Shown here: positions 5,559 through 9,839 of the stretch, piece by piece
How the letters are laid out: every line of letters begins with the position of its first letter
Position numbering within the stretch: the first letter of the stretch is position 1
The notes under the pieces: generated by a model
What the model was told of the DNA's origin: nothing
The model's input: only the letters and a program-made list of their open reading frames with translations
The model's database searches: none
Made by a program: the position numbers and the translations under genes
From: Alphaproteobacteria bacterium
GTDB lineage: Bacteria > Pseudomonadota > Alphaproteobacteria > SP197
Direction of reading: 5' to 3'
DNA: 9,839 nt
NCBI GenBank assembly: GCA_022822575.1
Contig: JAJEBJ010000367.1
Location: 1 to 9,839, forward strand

Positions 5559-7652
5559 CTATCCTTCGCGTAACCGGACGGTACCGGCCGCAAAGGCATC
5601 ACGGCAGTCGCTCGCATCGGACAGAAGATGTTCCTGGCTGTCGGTCGCACCCATGCCCGGACCTTCGAATGACGGGTCGTCGCATTCGCCGTCGCGAGCC
5701 CAATCACCGGTGTCGTCCCCGAAGCTGAGCCTGTCCATCTCTCGTGCTTGGCGCAGCCGTATCGTCCCGGCTTCATGCAATGTGCGACAGTCGCTCGCAT
5801 CGCGACCGGCCAACGCGGTGTAGGTGGGGTCTGCCATGCCACCGCCGACAAAGCGCGGATCGTCGCATTGGCCGTCGAAGTTCCAGTCGCCAAGGTCGAT
5901 TTGATCAAGATCGTCTGACCCGAATTCGAACATCGCGTCATGTTCGAAGGCGAGTTCCTCGTCGGTGAAAGCCAGCCCCGTCTCGATCCAGCATTCCAGC
6001 TGGAATGTGTGGCGCTTTGCCTCGGCGACGACGTCCTCGGTCGGGCGGGGTTGCGCCGCCTTGCCGGAGACCAAGTCCGGTTGAAGTCCGCTTTCGACCA
6101 GAAACGACATCGCCACCTCGCCCTTGACCGCGAAGTTCGCGTCTTGCAGGTCGTCATAGGACTCCACGATGACACCGATCACGTTCCCGGTGCCGTCGAG
6201 CAGGGGGCCGCCGCTGTTGCCGCCCTGGATCGGAGCAGTGAATTGATACTGGTGGAAGTCGAAACCGGCGCCACCTTCCAGTGCGCTCACCACGCCGGTG
6301 GTCGCATTGCCCGACGCCGACAGAAGTTCCGGTTCAGGGAACCCGAAGACAACCACGGCTTCTCCCATGACCACGGGAGGCCAGGAGCGGAACGAGACGA
6401 CGCCGGGAACGACGCCGTCTTCCAGCACGAGCAGTGCAAGATCGGTGTCTTCATCAAAGGCAACGACATCTGCCCAACCCAGGTCTCGAACGCGCATCGC
6501 ATCACACCCTTCAATCACATGATGGTTGGTCAACAGATGGCCGGCACCGGAAACGACAAAGCCCGTTCCCCAGGATTCGAGTTCAAGTTCATCGGACGGC
6601 GGCGATGCGCCGTTCCCCCGAGCGGCATGCGCGACCCGCAACTGATCGATCAGCGCAGCCGAAATCGACGACGTGATCGCAAGACCGTGGTCCGACTGGA
6701 AGCGAGCGACGGCATCGACAGTAGGCTGGCTCAAGACGCCGTCAGCCGACCCGGTCTCGTAACCGAGCGCGTTCAGCAGCTCCTGCGCCTGGCGAATCTG
6801 TGCGCTGGCCGCGGTCTCGCCCGGCCCCATGATCTCGCCATCGACACCGATCGTGACGCTCTCGTCTTCCAGGGCTTCGTCCTGGCGCCAGAGACCGTAG
6901 GTCGTCGAGCCGTCCGCGAAGCGCCAGAGACCGTAACCGTCCGCATAGTGGCCGGAGAGCTCGCCCTCGTAGCGCGATCCCGCATGAAGCGTGGCATTGG
7001 AGTAGTCCAGCACACCCTGGCCGGTCAGGGATTCTGCCTCCACTTCGCCCGCCACCACCGTGCCGGCAAAGTCGCCTTCAAGATAGATGTAGGTGAACGC
7101 GCCATCGAGTTCACCGTCGATCCAGACACCGGCCTCGCGATCGCCATCGCGACCGGTCCCCGCATCCCGCCACTGCCAGATGCCGTAGCCTTGCGGAACA
7201 CTGGAAACGAACTCGCCCTCGTAGCGACTGTTGTAGCTGTCGTCGCCTGGAAGGAACAGGACGCCAAGACCGTGAAACGCTCCATCGACGAACTCGCCTT
7301 CATAGCGAGCCCCGTCGTCGAAATACCAGACACCCAGGCCGTGAGGTTCGCTATCGATGGCCTGTCCCTGGTAGCGGTCGCTCTCGAAGACAAGGGTGCT
7401 GACCTCGGGCGCTTCCAGTTCGCGAGCCTGACGAGCTGCATCGCGGGCCTGTGCCGCACTTGCCTCGGCTCGTCCGGCCGCGGCCCAACCCCCAAGTTCG
7501 GCTTCACGGGCAAGCGAAGCCACCTGTTCAGCACGAGCCACGATGTCTTCTGTTTCATCCGCTGCCGGCCACAGCGGCGCGAATACGACGAGAGCAAGCG
7601 CGAAACCGGCCATCCGGCGAGACTGTCGGCACGTCGTGATCAGACTGTCCAC
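5559..7652 (-). CDS. exported MORN-repeat, peptidoglycan-binding trypsin-like serine protease with two C-terminal Cys/Asp repeats
   Basis: This 697-residue protein is secreted or periplasmic. It starts with a signal peptide (RR near 12-13, hydrophobic AGFALALVVFAPLW, cleavage near WPAA), then an Ala/Glu-rich, probably helical region (35-80). MORN-type repeats follow (about 93-255, for example RYEGEFVDGAFHGLGV). A peptidoglycan-binding_1-like domain lies at about 285-325 (QAQELLNALGY, DGVLSQPTVDAVARFQ). A chymotrypsin/HtrA-type protease lies at about 360-525 with triad H378 (TNHHV), D404 (DTDLALL) and S480 (GGNSGGP). No PDZ domain follows. The C-terminus instead has two repeats (about 585-634 and 645-695) with the pattern GDW..DG.CDDP.F.G.GM and DASDCR....AGT.RLR, each with a cysteine pair (C596/C622 and C657/C683). 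The start is GTG 7652, with AAGGGAG unusually close. ATG 7613 is an alternative. A role in envelope surveillance or cell-wall-localised proteolysis is inferred. No partner gene adjoins it. Confidence 0.88.
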   Translation of the reverse strand: MDSLITTCRQSRRMAGFALALVVFAPLWPAADETEDIVARAEQVASLAREAELGGWAAAGRAEASAAQARDAARQARELEAPEVSTLVFESDRYQGQAIDSEPHGLGVWYFDDGARYEGEFVDGAFHGLGVLFLPGDDSYNSRYEGEFVSSVPQGYGIWQWRDAGTGRDGDREAGVWIDGELDGAFTYIYLEGDFAGTVVAGEVEAESLTGQGVLDYSNATLHAGSRYEGELSGHYADGYGLWRFADGSTTYGLWRQDEALEDESVTIGVDGEIMGPGETAASAQIRQAQELLNALGYETGSADGVLSQPTVDAVARFQSDHGLAITSSISAALIDQLRVAHAARGNGASPPSDELELESWGTGFVVSGAGHLLTNHHVIEGCDAMRVRDLGWADVVAFDEDTDLALLVLEDGVVPGVVSFRSWPPVVMGEAVVVFGFPEPELLSASGNATTGVVSALEGGAGFDFHQYQFTAPIQGGNSGGPLLDGTGNVIGVIVESYDDLQDANFAVKGEVAMSFLVESGLQPDLVSGKAAQPRPTEDVVAEAKRHTFQLECWIETGLAFTDEELAFEHDAMFEFGSDDLDQIDLGDWNFDGQCDDPRFVGGGMADPTYTALAGRDASDCRTLHEAGTIRLRQAREMDRLSFGDDTGDWARDGECDDPSFEGPGMGATDSQEHLLSDASDCRDAFAAGTVRLREG

Positions 7653-7914
7653 GCTCCCTTGTGCCGCGTCGAGCCTCGCCCCGATTCAAGGGGAATGAAC
7701 CATCCGGACTCCCTCGGAGCTCGATGGCTTGACCCGGCAACTGGTCCGATTCGGATACTAGTGTATCGATGGGTTCTCTTCCAGATTGGCCGGGAATCGG
7801 AGAAGCTGAAGACTCTGATTGGCACTGGCCAGAAGCGCCGATCACGAGAACCTCCCCGAGCCTTGAGGCGCTGGGTCGGCCCGTCCGAATTGCCGGGTAT
7901 TGATCGACCATCGC

Positions 7915-8313
7915 TCAGTGGCGGCCTCTGCTCGCAAGGTGGCGAAGCCGCCCGGGTTGTTTGAGGTCGGAGCGGGAGTCGGCCGGCGAGGCGGCGTAGG
8001 ACCACACCAGCCGGTCGGGGACCTCGAAGTCGACGATGCTGCCGCGCGGCAGGAAGATCGCGTCACCAGGACCGACGGCAAAACTCTCGCCGTCGCAGCG
8101 GATCCGGGCATGGCCCTCGATCACCACGAGGAAATCGTCGACGGTCATCTCGTAGTCGCCTATCAGTATGTTGCAGAGTTCCGCGATCCCGCCACCGAAC
8201 GGCAGGCCCTCGGCGCCGCCCACCATGTCGACGACCGCCTGCCGGCCAGCACCGGCCGCCCTCAATGTCGTAAACTTGCGTCCCTCGGCGGGAAAGCAAC
8301 GTGGCCTGGTCAT
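7915..8313 (-). CDS. small EutQ-like cupin domain protein
   Basis: This 132-residue single-domain cupin resembles the C-terminal domain of EutQ from ethanolamine utilisation. The second cupin motif reads GPGDAIFLPRGSIVDFEVPD (81-100), followed by VWSYAASPAD, close to the EutQ pattern GDVMFIPKGS and so on. The first motif is around MTVDDFLVVIEGHARI (56-71). The histidines that bind metal in classical cupins are missing: no HxH in motif 1 and V in place of H in motif 2. It is therefore probably not a metal-dependent dioxygenase. It may bind a ligand, or act as an accessory or acetate-kinase-like protein as proposed for EutQ. ATG 8313 was chosen because GGAGAGGTGATC abuts it, with AGGTGATC fully complementary to the usual 16S rRNA tail. 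The frame extends nine codons further without a better site. It is divergent from the amine-dehydrogenase-like gene, which suggests shared control. Confidence 0.82.
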   Translation of the reverse strand: MTRPRCFPAEGRKFTTLRAAGAGRQAVVDMVGGAEGLPFGGGIAELCNILIGDYEMTVDDFLVVIEGHARIRCDGESFAVGPGDAIFLPRGSIVDFEVPDRLVWSYAASPADSRSDLKQPGRLRHLASRGRH

Positions 8314-8701
8314 GATCACCTCTCCGGACGGTGCAATCAAACAGGAGTACTGACGATGACTAGCATAAGAATCTTGCGCCGTTTTCTCTCAGAGAACCTG
8401 GGGCAGGAGTGACGAACAGATCATGGCGCGAACGATGACGCTGCCGTAGTCGGGGTGGCAGGTGGCTGGGTCCGGTGTCGGCATTCGTGTCCTGGCACAG
8501 ATCATCAGGGCCTGGCGGTGTTCAACCCGACAGCTCTCAGCGGGTGGAGACAGCAAGCCTGTTGACATGGTTGTCGTCGTCGACACTGTCCCGCCAGACG
8601 TCGTCCCGGTTGGCATGGAACGCTTCGCCATGCGACTCTGAATCAGCTCTCAACCAGGACGTCGATGAGTCCTTCCCCTGCGCCTTGGCCCCGCGGACTG
8701 T
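8314..8701. other. left part of the divergent intergenic region
   Basis: This lies between the cupin (minus) and the flavoprotein (plus). Small frames of 61-96 residues here show no family resemblance. No clear minus-strand promoter for the cupin stands out. TATGCT near 8374 is a weak -10 candidate. The one distinct element is the 13-base palindrome listed at 8384-8396. Confidence 0.45.
8384..8396. promoter_or_regulatory. 13-bp palindrome, possible operator of the cupin gene
   Basis: TTCTCT-C-AGAGAA is perfectly symmetric about position 8390. It lies about 70 bases upstream of the cupin start, a plausible operator position. No regulator is encoded in the window, and a palindrome this short can arise by chance. 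Confidence 0.3.
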
Positions 8702-8719
8702 TTTGCGAAATTTGCGAAA
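8702..8719. repeat. tandem 9-bp repeat TTTGCGAAA x2
   Basis: Two perfect head-to-tail copies (8702-8710 and 8711-8719) form an A/T-flanked block immediately upstream of the promoter and operator of the flavoprotein gene. Tandem sites on one DNA face spacing suggest an activator or repressor site, but the protein is unknown. Confidence 0.5.
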
Positions 8720-8724
8720 CAATT

Positions 8725-8739
8725 TTTGGTACTACCAAA
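8725..8739. promoter_or_regulatory. GntR-type operator palindrome
   Basis: TTTGGTA-C-TACCAAA is a perfect 15-base palindrome centred on 8732. The core TGGTNNNACCA is the known half-site pattern of the FadR/FCD subfamily of GntR regulators (FadR, PdhR, LldR type). It overlaps the likely -35 element, a position expected for repression lifted by a metabolite. Confidence 0.6.
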
Positions 8740-8754
8740 CAATTGCTCTAGTAT
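8726..8754 (+). promoter_or_regulatory. candidate promoter of the TMADH-like gene
   Basis: TTGGTA (8726-8731) and TAGTAT (8749-8754) are separated by 17 bases and each matches the sigma-70 consensus at 4/6 positions. The start near 8761 gives a leader of about 47 bases before ATG 8808. The -35 lies within the palindrome. Confidence 0.45.
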
Positions 8755-8807
8755 CGACGCAATAGATGCCTATCGGCGATGAACCGTGATAGCCAGGCAG
8801 GTATTCC

Positions 8808-9839
8808 ATGGGCCGCGATCCAAGCCACGACATTCTGTTTGAGTCAGTCGAGATCGGACCGGTCACAGCCAAGAACCGCTTCTATCAGGTGCCGCAATGC
8901 ACAGGTATGGGTGTGAACTTTCCGAACTCCTGGCTACGCCATCGCGAGATCAAGGCAGAAGGTGGATGGGGAGTGGTCTGCACGGAAGAGTGTTCGGTTC
9001 ACCCGACTTCAGACCACAGTGCGGCACCGAACGCCCGCCTGTGGTGCGATGACGATCTCGCACTGCTGGCCTGCGGTGCGGACGTGGTCCACACTCACGG
9101 GGCATTGTTCGGAGTCGAGTTGGCGCACGCGGGGAAATCGACAGCCAACCGTCTGACGCGAGAACACGCCCTGGCCCCGTCTCCGGCCAGCTATCCCGGC
9201 TTCGGACCCTATGGCGCGCGCGCCATGGACCTGACCGACATCCGCGAGTTGCGCCGCTGGCATCGCGAGGCGGCGGTCAAGTGTCGCGAAATCGACGCCG
9301 ACATTGTCTATGTCTACTGCGGTCACGACCTGTCGACCGCCATGCAGTTCCTTTGCCGCCGCTACAACCGGCGCACCGACGCATACGGCGGAACCCTTGA
9401 GAACCGGGCGCGTCTGCTGCGTGAGCTGTTGGAGGATACGCACGATGCGGTAGGGGATCGCTGCGCCGTGGCCCTGCGCTTCGCGGTCGATGAGTTGATG
9501 GGCGAGGCAGGCCTCGAGAGCGAGACTGAAGGACGCGAGTTGGTCGAGATGCTCGCGGAACTCCCGGATCTGTGGGACGTCAACGTCAGCGACTGGACGA
9601 ACGACTCCGGTTCGTCGCGCTTCTTCGACGAAGGTTATCAGGAGGCCTTTACAGCCTTCGTCAAGACGGTCACGAGCAAGCCGGTCGTCGGAGTGGGCCG
9701 CTATACGTCTCCCGATCGCATGGCCGGACTGGTGCGCAACGGCGTCTTCGACTTCATCGGTGCTGCACGTCCCTCCATTGCCGATCCATTCCTGCCCAGA
9801 AAGATCGAGGAAGGCAGGGTCGACGACATCCGGGAGTGC
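8808..9839 (+). CDS. trimethylamine/dimethylamine dehydrogenase-like flavoprotein, 3' end off the window
   Basis: These are the N-terminal 344 residues of an Old Yellow Enzyme-type FMN TIM-barrel protein of the TMADH family. Full-length members run to about 700 residues with a 4Fe-4S cluster and an FAD/NAD-binding-like C-terminal domain, and oxidatively demethylate amines, passing electrons to ETF. The opening RDPSHDILFESVEIGP and KNRFYQVPQC match TMADH closely. C31 aligns with the cysteine that covalently binds FMN. The active-site triad Tyr-His-Asp is kept as Y170, H173 (DIVYVYCGH) and D266, and R224 lies in ALRFAVDE. GVGRY and CARPSIADPFLP-like motifs follow. The last residue, C344 in DDIREC, should be the first cluster ligand. 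TMADH Tyr60 is replaced by E61, and a two-residue gap removes the tryptophan near TMADH 264, so trimethylamine itself is an unlikely substrate. ATG 8808 has a modest AGGCAGG site. Control by the palindrome at 8725 is inferred. Confidence 0.9.
   Translation, partial: MGRDPSHDILFESVEIGPVTAKNRFYQVPQCTGMGVNFPNSWLRHREIKAEGGWGVVCTEECSVHPTSDHSAAPNARLWCDDDLALLACGADVVHTHGALFGVELAHAGKSTANRLTREHALAPSPASYPGFGPYGARAMDLTDIRELRRWHREAAVKCREIDADIVYVYCGHDLSTAMQFLCRRYNRRTDAYGGTLENRARLLRELLEDTHDAVGDRCAVALRFAVDELMGEAGLESETEGRELVEMLAELPDLWDVNVSDWTNDSGSSRFFDEGYQEAFTAFVKTVTSKPVVGVGRYTSPDRMAGLVRNGVFDFIGAARPSIADPFLPRKIEEGRVDDIREC

Noticed and set aside
5940..7964. 674-residue plus-strand open frame
   Set aside because: It is antisense to the protease gene, has no family resemblance, and arises because the G+C-rich third positions suppress stops. 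The minus-strand frame has clear domains and a catalytic triad.
8537..8722. 61-residue minus-strand frame in the divergent intergenic region
   Set aside because: It matches no known family, has no convincing ribosome site, and overlaps the tandem repeat block upstream of the flavoprotein gene.
8770..8792. Bulged stem in the 5' leader of the TMADH-like gene
   Set aside because: CTATCGG pairs with CCGTGATAG only with a two-base bulge. It is too weak to call a regulatory RNA element.

Overview
The window looks like an accessory metabolic region from a G+C-rich bacterium. An alphaproteobacterium is the most likely source. This rests on the codon bias towards G/C in third positions, the Tat-type solute-binding proteins, the covalent-flavin amine dehydrogenase homologue and the mix of dioxygenase, GcvT-like and EutQ-like genes. 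It is inference from gene content, as no rRNA or marker gene is present.

Left third (1-3961, minus strand, read right to left). A good minus-strand promoter (3934-3961) comes first. It is followed by a decayed fragment of the 3' end of a phytanoyl-CoA-dioxygenase-like (PhyH) gene (about 3746-3840), an intact periplasmic solute-binding protein gene (SBP2, 2515-3681), and a strong hairpin (2451-2475). After a spacer comes an intact PhyH-family gene (1123-2001), then a second, about 87% identical solute-binding protein gene (SBP1) cut by the left edge at 1. The order is therefore [phyH remnant-SBP2]-[phyH-SBP1]: a tandem duplication of a two-gene unit in which one dioxygenase copy has almost entirely gone. 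The paralogues are mosaic. The first 191 bases of the window match 2624-2814 with a single difference, while adjacent stretches diverge strongly.

Middle (3962-5558, plus strand). A GcvT-like folate-dependent aminomethyltransferase or demethylase homologue ends at 5070. Its conserved N-terminal strand lies in a different frame, with one extra A at 4152-4154, and about 45-60 N-terminal family residues are absent. The gene is thus damaged, or is translated from an alternative start at 4111. A 488-base spacer with nothing recognisable separates it from the convergent gene downstream.

Right half (5559-9839). A large exported protein (5559-7652, minus) combines a signal peptide, MORN repeats, a peptidoglycan-binding domain, a trypsin-like protease domain with an intact triad, and two C-terminal Cys/Asp-rich repeats. 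Next is a small EutQ-like cupin (7915-8313, minus). Across a divergent intergenic region with a perfect GntR-type palindrome overlapping a promoter lies a trimethylamine-dehydrogenase-like flavoprotein (8808 to the right edge, plus). The window ends at the first cysteine of its expected Fe-S motif.

Taken together, an ABC importer's binding proteins, an Fe/2-oxoglutarate oxygenase, a folate-type one-carbon acceptor homologue and a TMADH-type N-demethylase fit uptake and stepwise demethylation or hydroxylation of a methylated nitrogen compound such as a betaine or methylamine. The substrate cannot be read from the sequence, and the protease is probably unrelated to this pathway.
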